Origin: Atherix ibis
Lineage: Eukaryota > Arthropoda > Insecta > Diptera > Athericidae
NCBI GenBank assembly: GCA_958298945.1
Contig: OY282606.1
Location: 26,385,740-26,449,739 of the forward strand
Reading direction: 5' to 3'
Length of the DNA stretch: 64,000 nt
In this document: positions 36,833-47,818 of the stretch, in pieces
Layout of the letters: every line of letters starts with the position of its first letter
Numbering within the stretch: position 1 is the first letter of the stretch
The notes under the pieces: generated by a model
Told to the model about the DNA's origin: nothing
Databases searched by the model: none
Seen by the model: only the letters and a program-made list of their open reading frames with translations
Position numbers and translations under genes: made by a program

Positions 36833-37588
36833 TTACGATTATTTTGATCTGTTGCGCGAACTATTAATAAATATTAAACATGATTTTGGCTAATTACAAT
36901 ACAATATAATATAATAGAATTATTAATATTTAATCGAAATACATACAAATAATAATGAATATTTGATCATATAAGATTGACAACAGCAGTAATAGATTTA
37001 AAATATAAATTTTGTTTATAGATGGTTATCCAATTTGTAGTTCGTAAAGTCAAATTTCACCAAAAATATTAAAAATTTATATTTTGAAAAAACATTCCTT
37101 TTTTTATATTATAAAAATTTTGCCATTATAATATAAAATATTTATTACTATAAGAATTTTTGCAAGATTTGATTAATTTTAGGTAATTATTTGATGAGTT
37201 TTTCACAGATTTCCTGCTGTAGGTCGGCTAATTACTTAATGACAATTATAAGAATTATCTCTCTATAAAGATATTTTTTTAATAAAAAATAAAGTCAAAC
37301 TGCGTCAAATGAGATGATTTTGAATGCCAATTGATAACACCAAATCTCAAAAATATATCGTGTTGTTAAAACCACCCCTAGTCGAGATAAAAAACTTCAG
37401 TTTTTACAGTCTTCATTTCTTCAAAAAAAATACGGTCACTTTTTGCGAATATAATGGCTTTTTCACCTTTACTTATGAACTTTCAAAGATTTTAGCCTCA
37501 ACGCTGAAGAAATTTTTTGTTTGTTACAAAAATCAGTATTCAAAGCGTGTTGTTCCATAATCGAATTGTTTGGTAGTTGGACATTATA
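36833..37588. repeat. Diverged copy of the about 570-bp dispersed repeat
   Basis: The part 37005-37345 aligns by eye with the tandem monomer at 30.2-32.3 kb (GGTTATCCAATTTGTAG; GATTTTGAATGCCAATTGA). The following 37350-37588 continues as AT-rich repeat-like DNA; GATTTTAGCC, CGCTGAAGAA and TTTTTGTTTGTTACA at 37490-37530 recur at 38290-38340, on the other side of the inserted mariner derivative. Confidence 0.5.
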
Positions 37589-38283
37589 CGAGGTCTGTTT
37601 AAAAACTATCGCGAATTTTGATTTTCGATTTTTTCATTTCCATTCCAAAAAATGGATCAAAGAATCTGCTTCGGGAACAGAAAAAAGTCACAGGGGGGCC
37701 AGATCTGGGGAATACGGTGGCTGCGGAATTATTAGTGTGTTGTTTTTAGCCAAAAATTCGCGCACAGGCAACAATGCAAAAGCCAATTTTTGTTCTTCCA
37801 CAAATTCGGGCGTTTCTGGCGGATTCCTTCACGCAACTTACACATAATTTGCTGGTAATATTCCTTGTTGACCGTTCTACCCTGTGGCAATCGAAGAAAA
37901 CTGTAAGTAAAAACTTCACATTTGAGCGAACTTGGCGCGCTTTTTTCGGTCTTGGCTAGTGCGGCACCTTCCATTGGGATGATTGAGCTTCGGTTTCCAC
38001 GTCATAACAATAAACCCATGATTCGTCACCAGTTATGACCCTCTGGAGAAAATTTGAGTCGTCGCGGACAGAATTCAACAGCTCCTTAGCAATGTTAATG
38101 CGATGCTGTTTTTGGTCGAAATTGAGCAAAAATCGAAGACGAGCTAAAACACGTGCAAGCAAATCAGCTGTTAAAAATTAACTAAACATTCAAAATGGCC
38201 GAACTTGTCGGCATAAGTGAGAGACATGAGTACCAACATAATGCCACAAAAAACCCGCGGAAATACTTTTTGAACAGACCTCG
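37589..38283 (-). mobile_element. Inverted (fold-back) irritans-like mariner derivative, copy B
   Basis: The left end is CGAGGTCTGTTTAAAAACTA and the right end is its inverted counterpart (ACTTTTTGAACAGACCTCG, with TATTTCC-type changes inside), each flanked by TA. As in copy A at 23.1 kb, 5' sequence ending GGATCAAAGAATCTG is joined to the reverse strand of the transposase core (CTTCGGGAACAG and on, antisense), which runs to a second 5' end. The left arm has additionally lost most of the 5' untranslated region. Total 695 bp. Confidence 0.85.
37675..38135 (-). pseudogene. mariner transposase core, antisense inside fold-back copy B
   Basis: Minus-strand ORF 38162-37956 reads FLLNFDQKQHRINIAKELLN and then VITGDESWVYCYDVETEAQSS, carrying the first catalytic Asp. 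The following pieces (LPQGRTVNKEYYQQ; KRPNLWKNKNWLL) are in another frame, and the second Asp segment is truncated. The N-terminal 120 or so codons are deleted with the same junction as in the copy at 53.3 kb. Confidence 0.75.
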
Positions 38284-41240
38284 TATCTATCAAGTGAGAT
38301 TTTAGCCACACCGCTGAAGAAAATTTTTGTTTGTTACACAATAAAAAACGATATATAATCTAAAATGGCAAACTTTAGTTAATTAATTGCCATCTTAATT
38401 AATATATATGTTGGACAACTGTAAAATGATAGGACTATACTTTCCAAACCATTAAATGGTTAACCCTTTACGTACAATTATTTTTTTTTCAAAAACTTTT
38501 GAGTAGGAAATTTTTTAATAATTTACATATTTATAATTTTTTTTAACTTCAAACATAATAAATTGAAAATAAACTCCAAACATAAATATGGTACGACTTC
38601 GTATTAAGATTGGAATGCGGGTGGACAACTTTCTTCGGATGCGAAATTCTGAAATTCCATCGTTATCCGTCGTTTTCTAGCACAATGCACCTGAGGTAAT
38701 CGAATGCACAACCAAACTCTAATCATTCAGATGCATTGGATTTGAGATGAAATAATTGAGGTGTGATGGGATTAGTTTAATCAGAAAATCTGGCCTCGAC
38801 CAAAGCTAACAAGAAAAACAATATTCACTATCGAAAGAAATTCAATAGCAACAACGACAACGAATTCACACCAACATCATCCACAATAATCGAAAGCGAC
38901 CTCAACGGATCGGTGTCAAATGTTAATTGGTGAAACATAAGACATCGGGCAAGTTCAAGGTGTTTAAATTAGCAAAAAAATATATCAATTTTCACATACA
39001 TACCTAAAGAGTTTAACTTAATAAATTATAACCGATATCGCCGCCAATGAAAGTTATTTTATTGATGATGAAAAAGAAAAATTATTAATAATTCCAACAA
39101 ATTAATCAAAGTTTATAATAATAATAATAAAATAAAAATAAGAAAAAATAGAAAATATTTATCATACCATAAGTGAAATGAACATCGATCACAAAGCGGA
39201 TAAGATTTGACTTAATTCAATAGGGAAATATGGGTCAAGGTGTGTATTTTTCTTCATCCGAATTCTTTGATTATGCCCTGCTTAAGGTAATTTTAAAATC
39301 GAAAATTTACACATTGCCTAAAACAAGTTTTGTATTGATCAAAAATCAAAGAGAAGAAAGTGGCACCTAACATACCTGTGTTGTGTACCTATTCAATTCT
39401 GATTGAACACATACCATATTCGTTGTACGGTGGCAATTTAGAATGAAGTGTGGGGGTACGAGCCCCATTTATCCAAAATGTTCATATTAATACGTACTCG
39501 TAGATTCGAGGAGGCGGTAAATATTTAGTATTTAATCGATTGAAACATGGGCCTAATAGTTTGTTTTTGTTTTTTTTTTCTTAAATATTATTATTATCAC
39601 TGTTATCTGATAAATATTTTCATTTTTAATAATTTCACTTAGCACCTACACACCTATTGTGATTGAATAGTCTTTTCTTCTTTTGAGAAAAGAAATTCCG
39701 AAAGTTGATGCCACTTTGTTGAGGATTTTGTTCTGCTGACACAATTTCCAATATTTTACGTGGACGCGGTTTTTTTTCTCTTCTTCTTCTTCTTAGATAC
39801 ATTTTGTCTTTTATTTGTTCATATGTATAAGCTTATTCAAATTGGTTTTTTTTTCTGACAATATACTTACACTCGTATAAGTAAAAAAAAAAAAATTTGA
39901 AATATTGTTAGTCACTGCAACAACAAGGAAGTAAATGATGAACAAACCATACCATCTCAGTCTAAGCAGTGCACACAGCCTCATAAGAAAACAAAACGAT
40001 TTTAACAAAAAAATAACCTTAAGTAACACCAAAATATGTAGAACAAAATCTGGGTCATCAAAAACTACCATGCTCGTATTTTTGTTTATTTTATCTCATT
40101 TTCAACCATTCTCAGATGATGCCTTTCTCTGTTGGCATGTTGGTTGGTTTCAGTGGTCAAGAAATGGACATGTTAATTTTTTATGGATCTGCTCAAGATG
40201 CAAAAGTTGCAGAAACATCTTTTTTACTCATATAAAAATTATACCATAGTTTAGATATTGTTTATCAAAACTACTTAACAATATTATATTGTCATACGAG
40301 TATTTGTTAATTTTTATGCAAATTTCCTAGAAAAGATTTGAGCAAAGATTCATTTATTGTATGTTGAGTATTATTTTAAGATATATTGGATTTTTATGTT
40401 CGTATAATCAAGATTAGCGTAACTTTCTTTTTGCTGAAGAAAAAAATGTTGTCTTTTTTATCTACTCGTACAATACAATATCTAACGAAGTAAAAGAAAA
40501 TGAATTAATCAATTGAGATACGTATCAAATGTGCTTGGAACAATCAATACTTTATATGAAATCGAAAGAAAGCTTTTTCAGAAATGAAAAGAAAAGTTTG
40601 TATTTATGTTCATATACATAAAAGTAAAAAAAAAAACCATATTCAATCAACGGAATTTAAAGAATTCGCTTATTATTCTATTTACTATAAGTTGTCTTGA
40701 CTACACTTTACTTAATTATAAATAACTTAAGTGAAAGTGTCTAAATATATTTATTTACCATATATTTTTGTGGTATTTTCTTTGCAAAAAAAAAAAGAAT
40801 TATACAAAACCGATGCGTTGTTAAAGAAAATCTTAACATAAAAATTAGTTGCAGATTTTTAACAACGAATCGGGTTTTGTTAAAAAAAAAATTTTCTTAT
40901 GACTCTGATGTGTGATAGATGGATGATATATGGGCACAAATTAACAAATGACACTTTCTTTATTTATTTAATTTTTTTTCTTATGTTTTTAATTTAAAAT
41001 GCACAAAATTATTTTTTTTTTGTTTATAGTTTTTGTAAAATTATAAAAGAAATTAATTTACAGAATGATTTTTTAGTTTTTAGAATTTTATGCAAAAGTA
41101 AAATTTCTTTTAAAATCGATTTTTATTATTTATAGAAAATTGGAATAATAAGAAAAATAAATAATTACGGTTTAATAACTATGAAAAAAAAGGATTTAAA
41201 CAGTTAACCATTTTTAAGTTCAGAAAGTACAGTCTTATTA
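38284..41240. other. AT-rich intergenic DNA with one GC-richer island
   Basis: No gene supported. The island 38590-38960 is much less AT-rich than its flanks and contains CAA/AAC-rich sequence (about 38850-38900) like that of insect 5' untranslated regions. It has no open frame of note and no initiator match that I trust. The rest, including 39.0-41.2 kb, shows only AT-rich low-complexity sequence. Confidence 0.45.
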
Positions 41241-42292
41241 TTGGGTGTATAACTTAAAAATGCGGGATTGACAACAGATGGCATAACTTTTACACATGGT
41301 TTGTGTTAATAATAACTCATATGGCATTTTGGAGGTTAAACATCTGTCATTCATTCTCGATTAGTCATTGAACGAAATAGTGTAAACAAGAACGTTTTTT
41401 TTTTGCTTCAAAAATGTCGAATTTCGTACCAAAAAAGTCCCATTTGCGGGAAGTGTTGATTTACTTCTTCAATTTGAAAAAAAGTGCAGCTGAAGCACAT
41501 CGATTGCTCACCGAAGCTTATCCTGAATATGTTCTATCGATTTCAATGTGCGAGAGATGGTTTGTGCGGTTCAGAAAAGGTGATTTTGACACAGAAGACA
41601 AAGAACGACCAGGTCAGCCAAAAAAGTTTGAAGATGAAGATTTGGAGGCATTACTCGACTAAGACTGTTGTCAAACTCAAGAAGAAATTGCAAAATCATT
41701 GGGAGTCACTCAAGCAGCCATTTCAAAACGTTTGAAAGCAGCAGTATTCATCCAAAAGCAAGGAAATTCGGTCCCATATGAATTGAAGCCGAGAGATGTT
41801 GAAAGGCGATTTTGCATGTCCGAAATGCTGCTTGAACGGCAGAAAAAGAAGTCGTTTTTGAATCGAATCATTACTGGCGACGAAAAATAGATTCATTACG
41901 ACAACCCAAAGCGCAAAAAATCGAATGTGAAGCCCGGCCACCCAGCCAAATCAACGGCAAAGCCAAATATCCATGGCGCCAAGGTAATGCTCTGTATTTG
42001 GTGGGATCAGAAGGGTGTGATCTATTATGAGTTATTGAAATCGGGCTAGACCATCACAGGCGACCTCTACCGAACACAATTAATCCGCTTGAAGCGAGCA
42101 TTGGCCGAAAAACGCCCGGAATATGCGATCAGACACGAAGCCATAATTTTCCATCATGACAACGCTCGGCCTCATGTTGCAAGACCGGTTAAAAATTATT
42201 TAGAAAACAGTGGCTGGGAAGTTTTGCCTCACCCGCCTTATAGCCCAGACCTTGCCCCGTCCCACTACCATTTGTTTAGATCCATGGAATCC
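41241..42292 (+). mobile_element. mariner element, mauritiana-like lineage, 3' truncated
   Basis: The left end TTGGGTGTATAACTTAAAAA follows a TA and resembles the mauritiana-type mariner terminus in layout. The element runs into the transposase gene and stops abruptly after the LFRSM codons at about 42290, where rosa-like sequence begins. The 3' terminal repeat is absent. Confidence 0.8.
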
Positions 42293-42295
42293 TGA
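41414..42295 (+). pseudogene. mariner transposase pseudogene, mauritiana-like
   Basis: One continuous frame from ATG 41414 (MSNFVPKKSHLREVLIYF) reads through three in-frame stops: after EALLD (41660-41662), at the Trp codon after ITGDEK (41888-41890), and after LLKSG (42046-42048). Frame is otherwise intact across about 290 codons, so decay is by point mutation rather than indels. The first two catalytic Asp residues survive (TGDEK, HHDNARPH); the third is changed to His (LAPSHYHLF, GAC to CAC). The protein stops just after this motif because the element is truncated. Confidence 0.88.
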
Positions 42296-42690
42296 TAACA
42301 AACAAGTGACTATGGATAAGCCATTGTATCCTCGAAAAGTAACTATCTAATATGTATTTTGGTCTGAAGGTGTCATTAGCCCGTATTTCCTTGAAGATGA
42401 AGCTGGATAGTCCGTTACCATCTATTCCAAGTGCTATGGCCACATAAGAAGCTACTTTTGTTGGCCTGAACTTAAATATTTTAATCTGAACAATATTTGA
42501 ATTTAACAAAATGGTATCACAAGCCACAAATCATATTAAAAAATTGGCCTTTATTGTGTGAAAAATTCCTAGGAATCGTATTTTCAATATTTTTTGCTGG
42601 CAATTGGCCTTCAAGATCATACGATTTGACGTCGTTGGCATTTTTTTATAGAGATATGCACACAATTATGTGAACAGTAGTTAATAAAGG
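42293..42690 (+). pseudogene. rosa-like transposase fragment fused to the mauritiana-like mariner
   Basis: Blocks in order are: a KPLYPRKVTI piece, YVFWSEGVISPYFLEDEAG (the GFW..GIIGPYFF..E region), SVTIYSKCYGH, and finally FKIIRFDVVGIF, matching the SCDLTPLDFFLW region with its Asp. Stops are frequent. The same arrangement is found at 24.0-24.9 kb. Confidence 0.6.
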
Positions 42691-42699
42691 GTTTTCGAA

Positions 42700-43790
42700 T
42701 TAGGGTGATATGATTTATTTTTTTTCAAAAAACACACTAATTGTTAAGGAAATTCAAATGTTTTTTATTTAATGTAAAGTACAATCGATACAATTAAGTT
42801 CTGAATAAAATGTCATTCAAATGGTCTTCACGACTTCTTTTGCAGGAACGAATTCGATGAACCCAATTTTCGAGCACTTTTTCCAATAAATCAAGTCGTA
42901 TGTCATGAATAGCACGTTCAATATTGACTTCTAAAGCTTGAAGAGAGTCTGGTTTATTGCTAAAGACCAATGACTTCAAATAACCCCACAAGAAATAGTC
43001 GAATGGTGTTAAATCACAACTTCTTGGAGGCCATTCAATATCACAATTTCTTGAAATAATCGAATCTCCAAACTTTTCTCACAATAATTCGGTTGTTGCA
43101 CATGCTGTGTGGCACGTAGCCCCGTCTTGTTGGAACCAGATGTTGTCAAGATCAACTTCTTCCAATTTCGGCCATAAAAAGTTGTTATCATCGATCTATA
43201 CCGCTCTCCATTGACAGTAACGGTGTTACCAGCTTCATTTCGAAAGAAGTACGGACCGATGATTCCACCATACCAAAAACCACACCAAACTGTCAATTTA
43301 TGTGTAGGTGAATGTAATGGGTGTTCATGAATAATTTGTGGATTTTCTTCGCACCAAAATCGACAGTTTTATTTATTTACCGCACCACTCAGATGTAAGT
43401 AAGCCTCATCGGAGAAGATGATTTTCTTAAAAAAATTCAATTCTTGAGTGATAATAATTTTATACGGATGCAAGCCCAAATCCTTTCTCAAAATCCGCCA
43501 GGTTGTGGTTTGAGACAGTCCCAATTCTTGAGATCGTCTTGTAATCGACAAATTGCGGTCTTCAGCAACACTTGCCTGTACGGCAGCAATATTTTCATTA
43601 CTTCGAGCGGTTCTTTGTCTTTTTGGCACTTGAACATTATGTAAAAAAAAATGTACCTCAAAATTTTTACCAATTCGACGAATAGCGAGCACAGTTGGAT
43701 CGATTATTACGACCATAAAATGGTAAAAGCGCACGAAAAGTTGCAATTGAAGAACGATTATTTTGATAAGAAAATTGAATAATTTATAAA
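42700..43790 (-). pseudogene. rosa-like (DD41D) transposon, broken transposase
   Basis: The minus strand covers most of a transposase in pieces. ORF 43746-43369 has the paired-type DNA-binding region (RSNENIAAVQASVAEDRNLS, then SQTTTWRILRKDL) and the first catalytic Asp in IIFSDEAYLHLSG. ORF 43296-43009 has LTVWCGFWYGGIIGPYFF and VTVNGERYRSMIT. ORF 42991-42794 has MWGYLKSLVFSNKPDSL and ends SREDHLNDILF. The last Asp (SCDLTPFDYFLW) lies at about 43000 in a different frame. Element ends are not defined with confidence. Confidence 0.8.
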
Positions 43791-45084
43791 CGTTTTTTTT
43801 GCGTGTAACTCTTCAAAATTAAATTGTAAACATTACTAAATACAATGAAAAAAAGGACAGATTATGACATATTACAAATGGCCGAAATGTCACTTAGAAA
43901 TCATATCACTCTTATTGGAAAATCCTATATTTTAGAGCACTTAAAATTTAATATCCGGTCCTGCAAGACGTATCATGGCAACTATTTAAGTAAAATTAAA
44001 TTTTTTTATATATTGGCAAAATTTTAACAATATAATAAAATTAATATTTGATCAAAATTTTAACTCTAAATATATTTTATATATTTTTACTTTCTAAAGA
44101 ACAAATTGGATAATTCTATATATCGTTTTTACTATTAATAAGAAAACTCAGTTTTTTTTTTTCTTAACCAAATAAACAGCATAAAAATTATCATAATTAA
44201 TATTAATTGTTTTAGTTTTCCTACAAAGTAGTAAAAGTTTTTCGTTAACAATTTCTCATTGTCAGATAAGAATTTTCCATGCAGCAATAACAAAACTTTT
44301 CTGATGATGCACTCACAGAAATTTTACAGAAGCAAAAAAAAAAATGCAAGGTAAAAATGCCAAACTAATTGCACTGAATCGACCTTTAGTTGTGGAAATC
44401 TAACAATTAAATAAAGCTATTAAATGGAAATTTTTTTCAATAAATAATTTTTCACTCGATCTCTTGAATTTTTTCACTGTTCCCATTATCAATGAAAAAC
44501 TTTCTTCACCTGGAATAATCGTATCATATGGGTAGAAGCAGTTCAATTAGACGGATACAATAATTATTCTTGATTTTTTTTTCTTTCTTCTCTCAAATAG
44601 GTAGAAAAATGCATTGAAAATTGGAGAAAACTATGGTGGAAAAAAAATAAATAAATAATCAACACGCATAACACGAAAATATTTCCGCAAAAAATCTTAA
44701 CCAGCTAGTCAATCATATCATTAAGGAAATGCGTTCGTGTTTATAACATCGAAAGTCGCTTAAGCCTCATGACCCATAAAATTAACATCTTTTAAGTCGC
44801 ACGAACCACTATAGGCTCTAGACCTTTGGAAAAAATCATTTTTTTAAGTCTTTTTTTTTTAAATAAAGACAATTCTATAAAAATCCAATATTAATATTTT
44901 AATTTAATTTTGAATATTTTCTTAGTTTTTTTTGTTTAATTATACCTTTTTTTAACAAACTGCATAAATTTGTCGTTTTAACTTGGGTTAATTAAAATTT
45001 GAATATTAAGCCCTTTTTTTTGATATTTCAATAATTATTTAATTATTATTCTTATAAATTTTATATATAGAATATTCTAAAGAG
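43791..45084. other. AT-rich intergenic DNA with a diverged dispersed repeat
   Basis: At about 43950-44150 an inverted, diverged match to the 570-bp monomer is seen (complement of GAATTATCCAATTTGTTC and neighbouring AT-rich blocks). No gene supported in the remainder. Confidence 0.45.
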
Positions 45085-45089
45085 ATGAG

Positions 45090-45600
45090 TTCAAAATGGC
45101 CGTCTCTGGCAGCGTGGTAGAAAATGGCTGCTCTTTTGGTGACATTTTTTAACAGACTTTCACACATTTCCAAGGATAATTTCATTGATTTCGTCGCGTA
45201 TGTTTTCTAAAAGTTGTGCAATTGTTGCCGGACGGTAAGTGTGGAACTGCTTATCCAAGTATCTGTGCAGGAATAAATCATGTTGGAACCTCCATTTGAT
45301 CCGATTCACGAATGAAAAAATTATGTAGCATCTGTCGATACCCCTCACCAGACCAATGACACCTTCTCGCCAAACACCGCACCATACAGTCGTGAACTGT
45401 CTCTGAAAAATCAGGGTCTTTACTTTTGAGGTCTGAAATGAATCCTGTATGCATCGGTTTGAGCAAGATTCAATTCTTGTCAACGATGCCTTATTAAGGG
45501 AGGTACCGGTACCATATTCTTCAAAATTATTTGCTATATAATAACACATTGTTGAAAATAACAAAATAGACTCTATAATAATATTGCCACGTTTACGCTA
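45090..45600 (-). pseudogene. rosa-like transposase fragment, C-terminal half
   Basis: The minus strand reads QFTTVWCGVWREGVIG, then in other frames a segment containing FQHDLFLHRYLDKQFHTYRP, then TIAQLLENIRDEINEI, and ends near RDGHFE. This is the order of the second half of rosa-type transposases. The final Asp motif is not recognisable. A GC-richer patch than its flanks. Confidence 0.6.
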
Positions 45601-45699
45601 TTTGACTGTCAAATATCAACTGACAGAATGACAGCTAATTAAATTTGTAAACACCCTGTCGAATTTACTACAGCAATTGTACTTATTTTGGTAGATATT

Positions 45700-46018
45700 A
45701 AATTTTTTACCCCTCGGTAGATGAAAACTTCACTAGACATTAAGAGGACTTCTCTTGATAGTGTGGGACTCTAACCCACTAAAAAAAACGTCCCTGCAAT
45801 GTGTCATGACCAATTTTAGTTAAAATCGTTCTTTAAATTTACTCGCTCATCTTCGGACTTGTTTGGACATCCAAAGTTGGATATCTTTATTTCTTATGTA
45901 TCAGGGAAAATTATCTTTTATATAATCTCTTTGTTGGATTTGCTTGTAGAACCCCATAGTTGGATACCGTAAATCCAAACCGGCTTAAGTATTTGGTTGT
46001 AAATAAAAATATTATTCT
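45700..46018 (-). pseudogene. Jockey-type LINE, ORF2 C-terminal piece
   Basis: Minus-strand translation gives NNIFIYNQILKPVWIYGIQL followed by WGSTSKSNKEI, the conserved block after the reverse transcriptase in Jockey-clade ORF2. It then breaks up in YPTLDVQTSPKMSE. This piece and the one starting at 47072 appear to be the two halves of one Jockey copy separated by a rosa-like element, with the RT palm region in between lost. Confidence 0.75.
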
Positions 46019-46020
46019 AC

Positions 46021-47069
46021 GTTGAGAGCTGTTTGGTGCTTTTGTCATGTTTTTATTTTTGACAGATGTGTGTTAGCTTTGTCATTTTATCATGGAAAGA
46101 CTTACAGAAATAAAAATTTCGCACCGATTTTACGCTATTGGACATCAAACCACAAGCCTGTGTGCTTTATATTACTGCCGTAGCGTTCAGTGTTGTCTAT
46201 TGCTATTTGCCCATCTGTCGCCGTTCACAGCAATTGGGATGGTGTTACTCGACTATGTGGAAGATTTTACTCAAGGATCTTTGGATGAAAGCATATAAAA
46301 TACAGCTCGTGCAAGAACTGGAGCCGAACGACCTGCCAAAACATTGAATTTTTAGTGAGTGGGCCTTAGAGCAACTTGAGGAAAATCTGTTTTTTTTTTA
46401 CTAAAAAATTGCGTTCAGCGACGAAGCTCATTTCTGGTTTAATAGGTGTGTGAATAAGCAAAATTGTCGCATTTGGTCTGATGAACAACAATTGAACTGC
46501 CATTGTACCCAGAAAAATGCACTGTTTGGAATCTTCGGTTCGTATTTCTTTAAAAATGACGTTGACAGCAACGTTATCGTTAATGACGCCCGCTACCGCC
46601 TGATGATTTCGAGCAGTAGCAGGCGCCATTTTTTTTACGTAAAATACAAAAACTACATCTAGTCGAAATGTGGTTTAAACAAGACGGCGCTACATGCCAC
46701 ACAGCACTTGTAACAATGGACATATTAAGAGATGAGGTCGGTGAGCAATTTATCTCACATTTCAGACCGGTGAGTTGGCCGCCTAGATCGTGCGATTTGA
46801 CGCCTCTACTTGCAATCGTGCAAAGACAACATTACACGTGTTATTAGCGAGATAACAGCCAAGATACTCGAAAAAGTGGTTCAAAATTGGACCTCTTGCA
46901 TGGATTACTTTAAACGTAGTCGTGGTCAACATGGACATAAAATAATTGTAAAAAAAATAAATGGCCACGCATTGATTTATCGATTCAAATAAAAAGTTCA
47001 TACACTTTTGCAATTTTGTTGTATTTGTTTGGAAATTTGAAAACCAAACACTTAAATTATTACCCGATG
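46021..47069 (+). mobile_element. rosa-like (DD41D) element nested in a Jockey LINE
   Basis: The left end (CGTTGAGAGCTGTTTGGTGC, after TA 46019-46020) and right end (complement of CATCGGGTAATAATTTAAG, before TA 47070-47071) share a diverged GTTTGG-containing inverted subterminal block. The internal transposase gene is on the plus strand. Jockey coding sequence abuts both TA dinucleotides, so this element inserted into the LINE. Confidence 0.75.
46092..46992 (+). pseudogene. rosa-like transposase pseudogene
   Basis: The gene starts at ATG 46092 (MERLTEIKISHRFYAIG). Frames change at about 46235 and again later. Recognisable blocks are: the DNA-binding region ending LLKDLWMKAYKIQLVQEL, FSDEAHFWFN with the first catalytic Asp, VNKQNCRIWSDEQ, FGSYFFKNDVDSNVIVND and ARYRLMI. 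A CDLTPLD-like remnant follows near 46795, and the C-terminal EKVVQNWTSCMDYFKRSRGQ block closes it. At least four frame breaks and several stops make it non-functional. Confidence 0.8.
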
Positions 47070-47071
47070 TA

Positions 47072-47535
47072 TAATAAATACAGGAGAGGGTCTAGTACGC
47101 TTCCTTGAGGTACTCCTGATTTTATGTCTTTTCGGTCAGAATATGCTTGATCATACCTGACACTAAACTGCCTCTCTGAAATATACGAAGAGAACAATTA
47201 AAAAATTTTTTTTTGGGAGATCTCTATTCAATTTGTAGATAAGCCCTTTATGCCACACCTTGTCAAATGGTTTCGCAACATCCAAGAAGATTACTGGGCA
47301 CACCTTTTCGTCTCCTAGAGGGTTTTCCAATTTATTTGCCAGTATATGTACTTGATCTATATTGGAATGTTTTTCTCTGAAGCCAAACTGATGAGTTGGG
47401 GTGAGATCACTTTCTTTGATGATAGGTACGATCCTTCTTAGGAACAACTTTTTAAAAATGTTTTCCACTACGAGTAGTAGGAAAATCGATTGGTAAGATT
47501 TTACAATTGTGGGTGGCTTTCCTGGTTTATATAGA
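47072..47535 (-). pseudogene. Jockey-type LINE, reverse transcriptase N-terminal half
   Basis: Minus-strand ORF 47468-47163 shows RT motifs in order: a KVFEKLLL-like ENIFKKLFLRRI, THQFGFREKHSNIDQVH, VIFLDVAKPFDKVWHKGLIY (catalytic Asp in FLDVA). After a frameshift near 47200 it continues with SGVPQGSVLDPLLYLLY, which ends exactly at the TA flanking the rosa-like element. A GKPPTIVKSYQSI block lies upstream. The YADD motif is not present. Confidence 0.85.
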
Positions 47536-47816
47536 AAAATTGAAAATATTTCTAATCTTATAAATGATAAAAATCTGAATATAAAGATAATACGTGATAT
47601 CGTTGCTTTTTTTTGTTTTGTTTACACGAGTAAGCTAAGCTCAATATCCACCAAAAACTCCTAGTTTTTTTTTGCTCATAAAATTCGAGAGAAAATAGTT
47701 AAAATCTAAACTAAAGGATAATAAATAAAAATAAAGTGCACTTTTTTATAATAAATTTTTGAATAGTTCCAGGAGATAAAAAAATTTTCGAGTAAAAATA
47801 ATCATATTTGTGCGAA
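47536..47816. other. AT-rich spacer
   Basis: Nothing recognised. Confidence 0.6.
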
Positions 47817-47818
47817 TA

